Positions 50,101-63,001 of a DNA stretch of 64,000 nucleotides are shown piece by piece. Source of the stretch: Alligator mississippiensis (lineage: Eukaryota; Chordata; Crocodylia; Alligatoridae); contig NC_081828.1 in assembly GCF_030867095.1 (NCBI RefSeq), forward strand, positions 3,673,001 to 3,737,000. Direction: 5' to 3'. The notes beneath the pieces are model-generated. The model saw nothing but the letters and a program-made list of their open reading frames with translations. It ran no database searches and was not told the DNA's origin. Each line of letters opens with the position of its first letter. Position 1 is the first letter of the stretch. The position numbers and the translations under genes were made by a program.

Positions 50101-53100
50101 TGGGCGCTGCGTTTGAATGCGTGCTGGGGAGTGCAGCACGGTAAGCTGGGTTGGAACAGATCTGGCTCAACGTGCTGTGGCGGGGCTGGCTGGGCCACGA
50201 GGATGCTCCAGTCAGCCGGGTCAGCATCTACACATACATTACTTACAAGTACTATCCTACGGCAGAGTTTGTTAGTTTACTGTGGCCTAAGAAGGCCGCA
50301 CGTGAAGACGCTGAAACATTTACTGCAGCGTTAACTAGTCAGCTCTGCAGTAAATGTCTCATGCAGACACACCCACTTAGTAGCAGCTTCCCTTGGTGTG
50401 TGCTGTTTTGATTATTATTTTAAGCAACAAAAGGCTGATTTACATATATAATGTTATGGTGTTAATTGTTAAACCCCAAATGTCAAGCTGTGCCCTTATA
50501 CATTTACTCAGCCCTCCAGGAGTTACTCACCTGGTCACCAGGTTTCCCAACATTTTTGATAACCGAGGTATCTAAGAAGAAGAAAAAAAGGAGGACATGA
50601 AACATGAACATTTGTATGTTTAATTCATTTATTGAACATCTCAGATGAATCTGGCTAAACCAAATATGAATTATGGATGGGGCAGGTTGCCTACTGGTGT
50701 GAGCAGGGGATGGGAGTCAGGACTCCTGGGTTCTGTTGTCAGCCTAGGGAGACAATGTCATTTCCAGCTTGTTGGAAGGGTTAGGATCCCTTGATTTCTT
50801 TTCTGGTTATGTTACCTTGGAAAGAACACCCCTACTCCATTGCTCTCACTGATTGTCTGCCAGGTCCATTTGAACCGGATGTTCTTTGGGACAGTGACTT
50901 TCAGAGTCCTGTGTCCAGTTTTGGGTCCCCCACTACAGAAAGGATGTGGACACACTGGAGAGAGTGCAGCAAAGGGAATCGAAAAGGTTAGGGGGCTGGG
51001 ACACACGACTTGTGAGGAGAGGCTGAGGGAACTGGGCTAGTCTGCAGAAGAGAAGACGGAGGGGGATTGACTAGCAGCCTTCACCTCCCTGCAGGGGGGC
51101 TGCAAAGAGGCTGGAGCTGGACTGCTCTCAGTGGGGGCAGATGGCAGGACAGGGAGCAATGGGCTCAAGCTGCAGCAAGGGAAGTTGAGGTTGGCTATTG
51201 GGAAAAAAAACTCTCTGACTAGGAGGGTGGTGAAGCACTGGAACAGGTTACCCAGAGAGGTGGTGGAGTGTGTATCCTTGGAGGTTTTAAACAAAGCCAG
51301 CTCAACAAAAGCTTGACTGGAATGATCTAGTTGGGGCTGGTCCTGCTTGGTCCATGTTGGAGCAGGGGGTTGGACTAGATGTGACCTCCTGAGCTCCCTT
51401 CCCACCCTCACTTTCTATGATTCTATTCTTTTTTATGAAGTGTCTTTACAGAACTACCAGGCTGGGGTCTAGATGTGTTACAGCAACACACCCAGCCTAC
51501 AAGGGGCTGTGACTATGGCGAAACTTTAGCAAAGATGGGCCGAGTGCTGCTCGAAACCTCAAATGGCATGAATTTAATTTGGTGTCATTGCAAATACAAC
51601 AAATAAGATTAAAAGGACATTCCTCCCTTGTCCTCCCCAAGTTGTTGAACTGATTTCTTTCCAGGCATGTGATTAACCATGCACTGGGAGAAATATGGCC
51701 TTGCATATTCAGCCAACTCTGTTGAGGGACAAAAAACACTCGCCCACAAAGTTATTGGTATTTGTTCCCACCCCTCCGTCAGCCCATTTCTACATTATTC
51801 TACCTACTTCAGAGACAAGTGTTTCCTGTAGCACTAGGTATGGGTTGTGTTTAAGTAGAAGAAAGTGCCTTACTCCCCCTATTTGAGAGAGGTGAACCCA
51901 TTTTTCTACTCAAAGTAGACTAGAGGTGGCCATGACTCTTTGTGTATCTCATGCAGACACAAGGTGAGTCCTAAGTTCTCCTAGAGACTGACAGACAAAA
52001 ATCCCTGGCATTGGCTTAGTGGAATGACTTCCTTTCTCACCTGATGGAAAAAAAACTCAGCTGGAAATCAATCAAGCTCAAAAGTGAACCAACCATGTAT
52101 GGAATATAGTTACTATTCCCTTGCCTGTGAAAGGCAATCAAAAAATTAGCTTTTCCTTTTGTCTTTTAACTCTGTTCTTCCCTTTGTATGATATTCATCT
52201 CAGGAGCTCTTTGAATGAGAGCCGAGTCAGAGAGGACACACGCAGCACAGACAGAAGTTACAGAAGACATTACACTTTGAAACGCCTTATTGTGATACCT
52301 CATCCAGGGAGGGGTCAGATTTTCACCCAGCGCACCATTTTTGAAGCTGCCTGTAGCTGTGCGCTTGTGTTTGGTCACAGTAATAAATTGTTTTCTGCGG
52401 CCAGATTGGGTGAACATTGTCACTTCTGTCTATGCCCAATAGAGCACTTCTTCTGGTTGACAATCACTGCCTGATAGTGATGGTGCTGAATTTATGCCAG
52501 CAGTAAGATGCCTTTGAGCTGTAAAAAAAGAGGATGTCTATGCAGTGCAATACTGTGCCACATGAAGCGGTAGGTGAGAATCAGGGGATATCTGCCCAGA
52601 TGGAGCGCAGTGCTAACATGGCTATCCTGCTCCAAAAGCCCAAGCTAGCCCACGGCATCCAGCCAGGAAGACAGCCCCTGAGTCATCCTCTCAGTACTCA
52701 GGTTAGTCACCAGCCAGCTAAGAAGTCAATGCAGGTTAAACACATCTTACTATTGGTCCGGTGATCCAGGATATGAGTTTTTTAAACCAATCAGGCATCT
52801 TGGTCATCAGGAGAAACTGTCTGGCATAAGGTTCCTTCAACTCCCCTTTGCTGAAAGAGAACAGTGCACTTGTTGAAGCAGGCAGTAGCTACCACCTCAG
52901 CTCTTTCACTAGCTGCCTCTTGGAAGGGTATAGTAAAGGATCACGTTTCTCAGCTGAGCTCTCTAGGTGTCTCAAGGTCACTGGGCTACCTGAGTCTAGC
53001 AGCCCGCTGGGCAGGATGGCCCACCTAAGTCAAGGGCACACAGGATAGGGATATCCAGCATCACATCTGTCTGACTTCAAATCCTCTGCCCAAATAACTG

Positions 53101-56100
53101 AGTGCCCACTGACAGCTGTATCAGTGGTATTTCGCCCCTCTGCTGCCAGGGTGGGACATTTCATCTGCTTTATCACTGAGCCTCTTCTCCAGCCTCTTAA
53201 CACCAGGACGTTCTCCCTTGGAAAGCAGTAGCTCCAGATACTCAAACCTATTTGGTTCCAACAGGAATTTGTGCCTGGATACGTAACATCCCTGAACCAA
53301 TCAACTGAGCCACGGTCCAACTCAAATTAACCTGCTGGTGTTCTGGGCTAGGGACAGGCATTACACACAGACTGGTTGAAGTGATCAGAGACTGGTTTAA
53401 ACCTGCAACAGAACATAAGTTCAGTGTTGTGGTTTTATTAGCCCACCTGCAGGTTTGCAGCCCTGTCAGAGATTGGGAGACTGAAAAGCTTTGTATCATC
53501 AACAGATGCATGCACTGCACACCCCACCTTTGCCTCAGAGTGCAGCCAGTGCGGGAAAAGCCTGAGATGGTGCAGGCCACGGTGGGGGTTTACACCTCTC
53601 CCTAACCAGAGGTCCTGTCAGGGCCTGGCCATGTGCCTCCCCACCCCCCAGCTCAGCACTAGGGAAGGGAAGGGAGGGCTACTCTAGCACCCCGCAACTT
53701 CTAGTCTGAGCCACTGCAAGCATGTGCCTGCATTTCTTCAGTCCACAGGGGATGTCTGTATGTTATAAGCTGGTTCAGCCTAGACAGGTTAGACTAACCT
53801 GAAAAGATTCATAGATTCATAGATGTTAGGGTCGGAAGGGACCTCAATAGATCATCGAGTCCGACCCCCTGCATAAGCAGGAAAGAGTGCTGGGTCTAGA
53901 TGATCCCAGCTAGATACTCATCTAACCTCCTCTTGAAGACCCCCAGGGTAGGGGAAAGCACCACCTCCCTTGGGAGCCCGTTCCAGACCTTGGCCACTCG
54001 AACTGTGAAGAAGTTCTTCCTAATGTCCAATCTAAATCTGCTCTCTGCTAGCTTGTGGCCATTGTTTCTTGCAACCCCCGGGGGTGCCTTGGTGAATAAA
54101 TCCTCACCAATTCCCTTCTGTGCCCCCGTGATGAACTTATAGGCAGCCACAAGGTCACCTCTCAACCTTCTCTTGAGGAGGCTGAAAAGGTCCAGTTTCT
54201 CTAGTCTCTCGTCATAGGGCTTGGTCTGCAGGCCCTTGACCATACGAGTGGCCCTTCTCTGGACCCTCTCCAGGTTATCCGCATCCTTCTTGAAGTGCGG
54301 CGCCCAGAATTGCACGCAGTACTCCAACTGAGGTCTGACCAGCGCCCGATAGAGGGGAAGTATCACCTCCTTGGACCTATTCGTCATGCATCTGCTGATG
54401 CACGATAAAGTGCCATTGGCTTTTCTGATGGCTTCGTCACACTGCCGACTCATGTTCATCTTGGAGTCCACTAGGACTCCAAGATCCCTTTCCACCTCTG
54501 TGCCACCCAGCAGGTCATTCCCTAGGCTGTAGGTGTGCTGGACATTTTTCCTCCCTAGGTGCAGCACTTTGCATTTCTCCTTGTTGAACTGCATCCTGTT
54601 GTTTTCTGCCCACTTGTCCAACCTGTCCAGGTCTGCTTGCAGCTGTTCCCTGCCCTCCATCGTGTCCACTTCTCCCCATAGCTTTGTGTCATCTGCAAAC
54701 CTGGACAGAGTACACTTCACTCCCTCGTCCAAGTCACTGATGAAGACATTAAAGAGTATCGGTCCAAGGACCAAGCCCTGCGGGACCCCACTGCCCACAC
54801 CCTTCCAGGTTGAGACCGACCCATCCACCACGACTCTTTGGGTGCAACCCTCTAGCCAATTCGCCACCCACCGGACTGTGTAGTCATCCACATCACAGCC
54901 TCTTAGCTTGTTCACCAGTATGGGGTGGGATACCGTATCGAAGGCCTTCCTGAAGTTTAAGTATACAACATCCACCCCCTCTCCTGTGTCCAGGCATTTC
55001 GTAACCTGGTCATAAAAAGAGACTAGATTGGTCAGGCACGATCTGCCCGCCACAAACCCGTGCTGGTTTCCCCTCAGCATAATTTGCCCTGCCGGGCTCT
55101 CACAAATGTGAGCCTTGATAATTTTTTCAAAGACTTTACCAAGGATGGAGGTGAGACTGACTGGCCTATAGTTGCCTGGGTCCTCCTTCCTCCCCTTCTT
55201 GAAAATGGGGACCACGTTAGCCCTTTTCCAGTCCTCCGGGACTTGGCCCGTGTGCCACGAGCGTTCGAATATTTCCGCCAGTGGCTCTGCAATGATTGAA
55301 TCAATTCAGGCTCAGGCTTTTTGAATGTCTGTCCCTAGCCCTGGAGGTGCTCATTTTTGGTGGTTGCCAGCCACCATCACCACTTTCTTGGAGCTGCTCA
55401 CAACCCCATGAGCTGATCCTTCCCTCACAAACAGGAAACAGAGGCAAAAAGAAATTCATTGCCTTGCCTAGTGGGGCTAGCACTTGCCTAATGGTGCTAG
55501 CACTCCACTCAGGTTCACCACATACCAATCCAGCACTTGAATTCATGGGCTGCCCCTTCCCTGCCCCTCCCAACTTTGTCATTTGGCCTTGACCCACAGA
55601 ATGTCCTTTATCCCTGTTTATATTGAACTAAACATAGGAAAAATATTGCCTACTCACATCTTATATGCCTGAGCACTCACTTAGAGATAGATGTGTGCAT
55701 GTGCACACACACAAACACACACACTTGCTGAAGGTTGTACTTACAAGTTGTCCACATATGTGGAACTTCCATCTGCAAACAATCCCATTAGGCAAACATT
55801 AAAGAAAAAGTCCTCTGAGAAGTGGGGTTTGAAAGGCACCAGCTAAAAAAGCAAACAAGGGGAAAGGCAGTGAGTCTAGAGATAAGAGCACCATGAGCCG
55901 CACAGAACAGAGACAAACAAATGCAAATGATCAAAGGCTCATGTCTCTTGCTATTAGTCCAGCTGGCTGCTGCAGCCTGGGATGGTATCAGGGTTTGAAA
56001 GTGTGAAAGGCTGGCAGATACTGCTTGGGTGGGCCAGTGAGTTTTTTACTTAAAATGTAGACTTTTGACGGAAGTTAACTAAGCACTTCTAGGTTTGAAT

Positions 56101-59100
56101 GGCTTGTTTACACCCAGCATTTGAAAAACAGGGATAGGAACCATTTCCAAAGCTAATTACTCAGCACTGCACAGTTGTCAGCTTGAGTCCACAGACATTT
56201 TAGATCTGGATACAGTGGTATTGATTTCCACCAGAGAGCCTAGGCCATCATAAAAACAGGTGTACAGGCATCAAGTGATCCATGCACCCTGTGCTGTTGT
56301 TAGAAAGCACATTGGAAGCAAGACCGGGAACAAGAGTTCTGATGTCATACGTGAGTATTTTCGTATGCAATCTCCCACACATTGGGGAAATGAGCAGGGT
56401 TTGAAAGAAATTCCTCTAAAGTCACAAGGGGTTTGCTGGGAAAGAGGATCTGTTCAGCAGTTCAAGTTTGTTTTTTGGGGTTTTATTGTTTCCTCTGGAA
56501 TTCTGTCACTGTAATACAACCTTCTCCGTGGGGAAATTAAAAGAAAAAAATATTTAGCACATACTATTCTTTTAAACTCAACTCTTCCAAACGAGTTGAG
56601 TTTACATGACTCGTGAGGAGAGGCCAAGGGCCAAGGGCTTATTTAGTCTGTAGGAGAGAAGACTGCAGGGGATTGAATAGCAGCCTTCAGCTCCCTGCAG
56701 GGGGGCTGCAAAGCGGATGGAGCTGGACTGTTCACAGTGGGGGCAGATGACAGGACAAGGAGCAATGGGCTCAAGCTGCAGCAAGGGAAGTTGAGGTTGG
56801 ATATTAGGGAAAACTGTCTCATGAGGAGGGTAGTAAAACACTGAAACAGGCTGCCCAGAGAGGTGGGGGAGTCTCCATCCGTGGAGGTTTTCAACACCCG
56901 GGTAGACAAAGCCTCGTCTGGGATGATCTAGTTGGGGCTGGTCCTGCTTGGAGCAGGGGGTTGTCACTAGATGTGACGTCCTGAGCTCCCTTCCAGCCCT
57001 CATTGTCTATGATTCTGTGAAAAGGCACTAGAGGATTTTAAGAAAGTTCTGTTTTTCAGTGACCGCACACACCCCCACAAGGATCTTGGAGTCATTATTG
57101 ATGCCACGATGAACATGGGCCGACAGTGTGGGGATGCAATCAGGAAGGCCAACCGCACCTTGTCGTGCATCCACAGATGCATCTCGAGCAGGTCCAAGGA
57201 GGTGATCCTCCACCTCTATGCGGCACTGGTCAGGCCGCAGCTGGAGTACTGCGTCCAGCTCTGGGCGCCGCACTTCAGGAGGGATGTGGACAGCATGGAG
57301 AGGGTCCAGAGGAGGCCACCCACATGATCAGGGGTCAGCAGGGCAGGCCCTACGAGGAGAGACTGAGGGACCTGAACCTGTTCAGCCTCCACAAGAGAAG
57401 GCTGAGAGGGGATCTAGTGGCCATTTACAAACTAGTCAGGGGGGACCAGCAGGCATTGGGGGAGTCCCTGTTCCCCCCAGCACTCCTGGGAGTGACTAGA
57501 AATACCGGTCACAAGCTGGCAGAGGGTAGATTCAGACTAGACATCAGGAGGCGCTACTTCACTGTCAGGGCGGCTAGGATCTGGAACCAACTTCCAAGGG
57601 AAGTGGTGCTGGCTCTTACCCTGGGGGTCTTTAAGAGGAGGTTAGACGAACACCTCCCTGGGGTCATTTAACCCCATTGCTCTTTCCTGCCCATGGCAGG
57701 GGTCGGACTTGATGATCTGCTCAGGTCCCTTCCGACCCTACCAACTGTGAAACAACTATGAAACTATGAAACACACCCCCACCCACGAGATGCACAAGTT
57801 AATAGACAAATCTGTTGATATAAAAGTGATAATTTCACTGAGGTACTTACAGAATGAACCTATGGGGTTTGTCCATGTTACAGCTTCCAGTCCAACTGCA
57901 ACATTTTAAAGCATATGTGTTTGCTTTAGTATTAATAGCAGCAAAGCCTCATGGACTTCATCACAGGCTGACCTTGCAGTTATGTGCCATGGGTTGGCAC
58001 GTATGAGTATGGTCTGACTCTGTTGTAAATTCAAGGGGTGTCCACATGGTTCAGTCACACCTCTATGCACCCTGTCAAGGAGGTTCTAAAAGCCTGCTTA
58101 AATGTAAATGGCAAGTTTCCCATGGATGCCAAGATGGCACACGAGACATTGAATGCTGAGCAGTAACACCTCGTTGCCTCCTTGTGCCATTCATCTTTGT
58201 CTTGTCTAAGACCAAAAAGTCTTTAGACCAAAAAGTCTTTTACAGCACCAAGCACCATAGGGGTCCTGTTGCATGACTGATGCTCATGTGCCCTCTCCCA
58301 GACAGTGCCATATTTCCAAGGATTACCGTATGGCCGGCGTCCTCTAGAAGCTTCTTGGTCTCCAGAACTGCACGTCTCATGGAAGGAGTGGCCAATGTTA
58401 AACTATCTGTATCGTAATACCCTATGCGGAGAGGCCTTGAACTGGCATACACCTGGGGTGGAAGAAAGGGAGTCATTTGTGGTGTCAGGAACCAAAGAAA
58501 GGCTTTCAAAACTGGCAGGAACAGTCATTTCTAATGTCTCAATACTGGGAATGTAATACACTTAGCAAAATCAACCCAATAGGTTCCCCTTGTTGCTTTG
58601 AAAAGCAGAGAATTCACAGCCAGGGGTGCATTGAGTATAAAAAGGAACTCAGAGCTTAAGGCAAAAGATTGGCAGAGCCTTATGGTCAAAGGCTCAAGCA
58701 ACTAAGTCCTTCTCTGTGGGCATGTCTACATGTGCACTTACTGCACAGTAAATTCCTGTGCAATAAATGGTTTTTAGCCTGGCGTCTACAAATGTAGGTG
58801 TTACAGCACAGTAATGCTGTGTGTGCATTGACTTGGGAGTAAAGTTACTCCAAGTCAGTCCATACAAACAGGGTTACTGCACAGTAAGGCATCTACACGT
58901 GCCTTGCTGCTCAGTAAGTACTTGGGAGTAAATTTGCTACCTGCATAATGCAGGTAGCAAATTTACTCCTGAGTCAGTGTAAGTCACCATACTTACTGAG
59001 CAGTATGGGCATGCACATGCAGACGTGCACCTGTACTGCACAGTGATTTTCAGTTACTGTGCAGTAACCTAAGTTACTACACAGGAACGATGCACATGTA

Positions 59101-59536
59101 GACACACCCTGTGTGTCTCACTTTCGAAACTGGAAAAACAGGGAGGATAATACCACGTGATCTTGCATACAACACCCCCCTTTTTCCCAAGTGTAGCTGC
59201 TGGAAACTGGAGTGCGTGCTATGAGTGAGGAAATATGGTAATGGCAGTTTCTGTATACAAGGAAATACAGTATTACCCTCAGGGAGGTTGCAAAGCTTAG
59301 TTTGCTCCCATGTTATCATTCTGTACTCAAAGGTGTAGAATAATAGCTGCTCATCAGTGGTACACTCCTGGACCCCTTCTTCCCTCTACAGAGATCTTTT
59401 TGGGACTTTACCTCCTCCTTGAAGGGCATTGGAGGCACAGAAGAATCTAGGCGGAATAAGTCATCACACAGGAGTGCCCTCATGAACAGAGCCAGGCTGT
59501 CCACATCCCGTGCCATGGGCCCGATTGCTGGTATTG
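44060..59536 (-). CDS. FAAH: Fatty-acid amide hydrolase 1-like, copy B: exons 7-15 (partial)
   Basis: The 3' part of the second gene. Coding exons on the minus strand: 59412-59536, 58327-58452, 55745-55842, 52751-52850, 50531-50571, 48621-48660, 45656-45764, 44286-44431, 44060-44188. All nine keep their splice sites and reading frame and end at the same TGA. Exons 1-6, with the membrane helix and all catalytic residues, are expected just beyond the right edge; by the offset, exon 6 would start near 64675. In copy A numbering the product differs by T380M, F419L, I434M, E455G, L489I, S490P, I497V and R576Q. No synonymous change was found. Nothing visible marks it as a pseudogene. It lies upstream of copy A in the same direction. 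Confidence 0.92.
44286..44431 (-). CDS. FAAH: FAAH-like copy B exon 14
   Basis: Same as copy A apart from ATT to GTT (I497V) within SYT(I/V)LHNFLDF. Confidence 0.93.
44635..45164. mobile_element. ACCGTATT-family MITE-like repeat in intron 13, copy B
   Basis: Counterpart of 7480-8009, almost unchanged. Confidence 0.4.
45656..45764 (-). CDS. FAAH: FAAH-like copy B exon 13
   Basis: Same as copy A apart from the first codon (GAG to GGG, E455G) and the last two full codons (CTC TCA to ATC CCA, L489I and S490P). Acceptor and donor are intact. Confidence 0.9.
45782..45867 (-). mobile_element. CR1 LINE 3'-end fragment, copy B
   Basis: Counterpart of 8627-8712. Confidence 0.75.
46267..48470 (-). 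mobile_element. CR1 LINE with a 702-codon open ORF2 remainder
   Basis: The minus strand is open from 48484 to 46376. It starts in the linker after the endonuclease (VKVLDLRKADLNALRRLVKE), passes the RT motifs VPIFKKGRKEDPGNNRPVSL, VVYLDFRKAFDTVSHPILVN, SGVPQGSVLGPILFNVF and the catalytic FADDTKLWG, and continues to the C-terminal WNGLPREVVLSP. No stop interrupts it. It is 5' truncated (no endonuclease), so it is not mobile by itself, but it looks young. A CACTC repeat flanks it. Confidence 0.95.
48621..48660 (-). CDS. FAAH: FAAH-like copy B exon 12 (microexon)
   Basis: Identical to copy A exon 12 (SVKEVWALHSEIE), though the flanking intron is among the most diverged tracts. Confidence 0.88.
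48878..48997 (+). mobile_element. CR1 LINE 3' fragment, copy B (73 bp shorter)
   Basis: Counterpart of 10418-10610; the tail between GGACAGACACT and TTGCCAGCCCTG is missing. Confidence 0.7.
49447..49820 (+). mobile_element. Old LINE fragment (L2/L3-like), uninterrupted in copy B
   Basis: CTGGCTTCCAATAGCTTTCT through CCCTAAGGAACTGTCTCCTC to AAGGCCTTCCTATTTGAGCA reads as one fragment. This is the empty site for the 898-bp insertion of copy A. Confidence 0.65.
50031..50375. mobile_element. MITE with GTCTACATGTGC-type ends, copy B
   Basis: Counterpart of 12546-12890. Confidence 0.6.
50531..50571 (-). CDS. FAAH: FAAH-like copy B exon 11 (microexon)
   Basis: Same as copy A apart from ATA to ATG (I434M) within IPRLSK(I/M)LGN. 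Confidence 0.88.
50898..51427 (+). mobile_element. CR1 LINE fragment, copy B
   Basis: Counterpart of 13413-13942. Confidence 0.9.
52751..52850 (-). CDS. FAAH: FAAH-like copy B exon 10
   Basis: Same as copy A apart from TTC to CTC (F419L) within WFKK(F/L)ISW of the membrane cap. Confidence 0.9.
53806..55297 (-). mobile_element. CR1 LINE, 439-codon open RT region, copy B
   Basis: Open on the minus strand from 55215 to 53896, from VPIFKKGRKEDPGNYRPVSL through FADDTKLWG to VFKRRLDEYLAGII. It keeps the 554 bases that copy A has lost. It is truncated at its 5' end within the RT domain near CAATGATTGAATCAATTCAG. Confidence 0.95.
55745..55842 (-). CDS. FAAH: FAAH-like copy B exon 9
   Basis: Same as copy A apart from ACG to ATG (T380M) within NVCL(T/M)GLFADG. 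Confidence 0.9.
56605..57019 (+). mobile_element. CR1 LINE fragment, copy B
   Basis: Counterpart of 18566-18980; near its start a GGGCCAAGGGC repeat replaces GGGAACTGGGC. Confidence 0.88.
57051..57774 (+). mobile_element. CR1 LINE fragment, copy B
   Basis: Counterpart of 19012-19735, with the same frame break, which therefore predates the duplication or was converted. Confidence 0.93.
58327..58452 (-). CDS. FAAH: FAAH-like copy B exon 8
   Basis: Identical to copy A exon 8 (RPLRIGYYDTDSLTL); same splice sites. Confidence 0.93.
58718..59109. mobile_element. MITE with long inner hairpin, copy B
   Basis: Counterpart of 20679-21070, with only about two base changes. Confidence 0.8.
59412..59536 (-). 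CDS. FAAH: FAAH-like copy B exon 7
   Basis: Identical to copy A exon 7 (GPMARDVDSLALFMRALLC); same acceptor and donor. Confidence 0.93.
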
Positions 59537-60023
59537 CTGAAATAAATCAAGAGACCATTTGTGCAGACAAGCATCAGGTCCCCATGAACCTCCAAAGGGA
59601 GAAAACTATGTGGGGGCTGTTGGGCAGAAGCACACCCATGGTCTATTCTATCCTATTTGCGACAGTGGCTAGTACCAGCTACTTCAGAACAGGCCGGCCA
59701 CTCTGGGATAGCCCCCGTCCAGGGAATCATCTTTCTGATGCTCTTTATTCTGAGGTTTACTGGTGCCCTGAAGCATGAGGATTTCTTTTCCTTCTTCCCT
59801 CAGTCCTTGCAGCGACTCTGGATGTTTTCATCATACAAAGTAGTGTAGGAGAAACCCAAGAGCTCTGCATTATTTTCCCATTTGATTTGCAAATGAGAAA
59901 GATTCCTGAGCTGTACAGAATGTTCCTTCAATGGGGTTAAAAAGCTGGAAGGAGTCTTTGTTATACATGAAGAAATCCCATGATTTCACTCTATGTTAAG
60001 GAGCAGTATATGTCTTCCACCGT

Positions 60024-63001
60024 TAAGGCGGGGGTGGAGGAGGGGAACACGAGGCATTGTGGGTCAGGATCCAGGGATGGCCAGGGGAAAAGGACTTGGT
60101 TGTGGGGGTCTACTACAGGCCTCCTCATCAGGATCAAGAGCTAGACGTTATATTCTCTGGGCAGCTAGCAGATGCCACACAAGCGAGGGAGGCAGTGGTC
60201 ATGGGAGATCTAAACCACCCAGATATCTGCTGGGAGGAGCAGACAGCCAAAACAAGCCACTCATGGAGGTTCTTACACTGTGTGCAGGACCTCCACCTAT
60301 CCCAGGTGGTGTCCAGTCCCACCAGAGGTAACGCCTTGCTTGACCTGGTCTTAGCAACAGGGGGTGATCTCATGGGGAACATGCGAGTTCATGGTAGCCT
60401 GGGAGATAGTGACTATCACTTGGTTGAGTTCACTATCCAGTGAAGGGTGGGTAACTAGTGGGGCTAAGGTGCTGGACTTCAGAAGGGCCAACTTTAGTAA
60501 GGCTAGTTAGTGGAGGGATGCAACTCAAGAACATAGAGCAAATGGGGGTCCAGGAGGGTTGAAGGTATCTCAAGGGAGTGATCCTTGGGGCTCAAAAGAA
60601 GTCTATCCCATTACGTAGGAAGGGAGGTAAGGGGGCAAAAAAGCCCCCTTGGCTGAACAGGGAACTCCAGGAGAGTCTGGGGGCAAAGAAAGAGATGTAT
60701 AGGCAATGGAAGCAGGGAGCAGCCACCAAAGAGGAATCTCTCTCTCTGGCATGCTATTGGAGGAATCTAATACTCATTTTGTTTCTTCTGCCAAAGGCTT
60801 TGTGGTCTCTTTCAGGAGATCAAAAGAAGAACCTGGCAACACAGAGCCAAAGAGCTTCCTTTGGTATCCTCTCTAAAAGTGATCTTGGATGTATTTGGGT
60901 TGGGCTTGGGAATTGCAGGGAATTGGTCAGACAGGCCAAGGCGGGGCTTGACCTGAGGCTGGCTTCAACAATCAAGGACAACAGAAAGTCCTTCTTCAGG
61001 TATATAGCGGGCAAAAGGAAAGCTCAGCGCAACATAGGGCCCCTACAGGACAAATCAGGAAAGTTGGTGGTTGACGTGAGGAAAAAGCAGAGCTCTTCAA
61101 TGAGTTCTTCGCTTCAGTATTTCTACGTACCGACCAAGCCAATCCCCCCACCTCGATCATTGATGGATGTCCACATGGCACCAGTCTACCTACGGTTAGT
61201 TCTGAAATAGTTAAGGAGTTCCTGAAGGAGCTGGATGGGTACAAGTCAGCAGGCCCGGATGACCTCCATCCATGGCTGCTGAAAGAATTGGCCAGTGTCA
61301 TAGCTGAGCCATTGGCACAACTGTTCAAGTGCTCGTGGTGCTCCAGCCAGGTCCCTGAGGACTGGAGAAGGGCCAATGTGGTGCCCATTTTCAAGAACGA
61401 GAGAAGGGATGAGCCAGGTAACTTCAGGCCAGTCAGTCTTACCTCTATTCCTGGGAAAATGCTAGAGAAAATAATCAAAGAACACATTTGTGCAGGCCCA
61501 GCAAGGGAAACGATGCTGAGGGGAAACCAGCATGGGTTTTGTCACAGGTAGATCCTGCCTGACAAACCTTGTAGCCTTCTATGACCAGGTCACACACTGC
61601 CTGGACATGGGAGCCAAGGCTGATGTCATCTTCCTGGAGTTTAGGAGGGCCTTTGACACAGTTTTGCACCCTATCCTCATTGGGAAGCTAGCAGACTGCC
61701 GAGTGGATGCCTACACGGTCAGGTGGGTGGCCAACTGGCTTAGGGACCGCACCAGAGAGTAGTGGTGGATGGTTCCTTCTCAGCCTGGAGGGAGGTGACC
61801 GGTGGGGTCCCTCAGGGTTTGGTCCTCGGACCGATAATATTCAATATCTTCATCAGTGATTTGGACGAGGGCGTGGAGAGCACCCTCTCCAAGTTCACTG
61901 ATGACACCAAGTTATGGGGCAAAGTTAGTACACCGGAGGGCAGGGAGCAGATTCAGGCCGACCTGGACAGTTTGGATCAATGGGCAGAGAGAAATAGGAT
62001 GCAATTTAATAAAGATAAATGTAAGATACTCCACCTGGGAAGGAGGAATCCCCAGCACACCTGTAGGTTGGGGAGTGTCATAGATTCATAGATGTTAGGG
62101 TCGGAAGGGACCTCAATAGATCATCGAGTCCGACCCCCTGCACAAGCAGGAAAGAGCGCTGGGTCTAGATGACCCCAGCTAGATGCTCATCTAACCTCCT
62201 CTTGAAGACCCCCATTGTAGGGGAGAGCACCACCCCCCTTGGGAGCCCGTTCCAGACCCTGTCCACTCGATAGATTGTAATGTCCACCCTGTCCTCAGCA
62301 GCTCGGAGGCAGAGAGGGATCTTGGAGTCATAACTGACTCCAAGGTGAACATGAGCCGGCAGTGTAATGAGGCCATTAACAAGGCCAATCGCACCTTGCC
62401 TTGCATTAGCAGGTGCATGACTAATAGATCAAAGGAGGTGATGCTCCCCCTCTATGCGGCACAGGTCAGGACACAGTTGGAGTACTGCGTCCAGTTTTGG
62501 GCACCGAACTTCAAGAGGAATGCGGGGAATCTCGAGAGGGTCCAGATTAGGCCACTCACATGATTAGTGACTTTCGTGATAGACCCTACGGGGGGAGGTT
62601 GAGAGAGCTGAATCTCTTCAGCCTCCACAAGGGATGGCTGAGGGGAGAGCTTGTGGCCGCGTATAAATTTATTAGGGGAGGTCAACGGGGAATAGGGGAA
62701 GCGCTGTTTACTAAGGTGCCCCAGGGAGTGACTAGGAACAACGGGTGTGAACTAGTTGAGAGTGGATTTAGGTTAGATATTAGGATGAACTTTTTCACAG
62801 TAAGTGTGGCCGGGATCTGGAATGGGCTTCCAAGAGAGGTGGTGCTATCACCTAGCTTGGAGGTCTTCAAGAGGAGGCTAGATAGTCACCTAGGTGGGGT
62901 CATCTGACCTCGGTCCTCTTTCCTGCCAGGGGCAGGGGGTCGGACACGATGATCCATTGTGGTCCCTTCCGACTCTACAATCTATGAATCTATGATCTAT
63001 G
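60024..63001 (+). mobile_element. Long CR1 LINE, copy B, with nested CR1
   Basis: Counterpart of 21985-24628. Unlike copy A it keeps the stretch with [20 protein letters not shown] (the RT catalytic region, here TDD instead of ADD) and carries a second CR1 tail at 62081-62290. The foreign block is at about 60754-60909. Confidence 0.93.
62081..62290 (-). mobile_element. Nested CR1 3'-end insertion, copy B only
   Basis: CATAGATTCATAGATGTTAG, then GGTCGGAAGGGACCTCAATA, up to TAATGTCCACCC, interrupts the older CR1 inside GTGTCC(TT)CTCAGCAGC. Copy A has the uninterrupted text at about 23918-23928. It is 5' truncated to about 200 bases and slightly rearranged near its 5' end. Confidence 0.88.
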
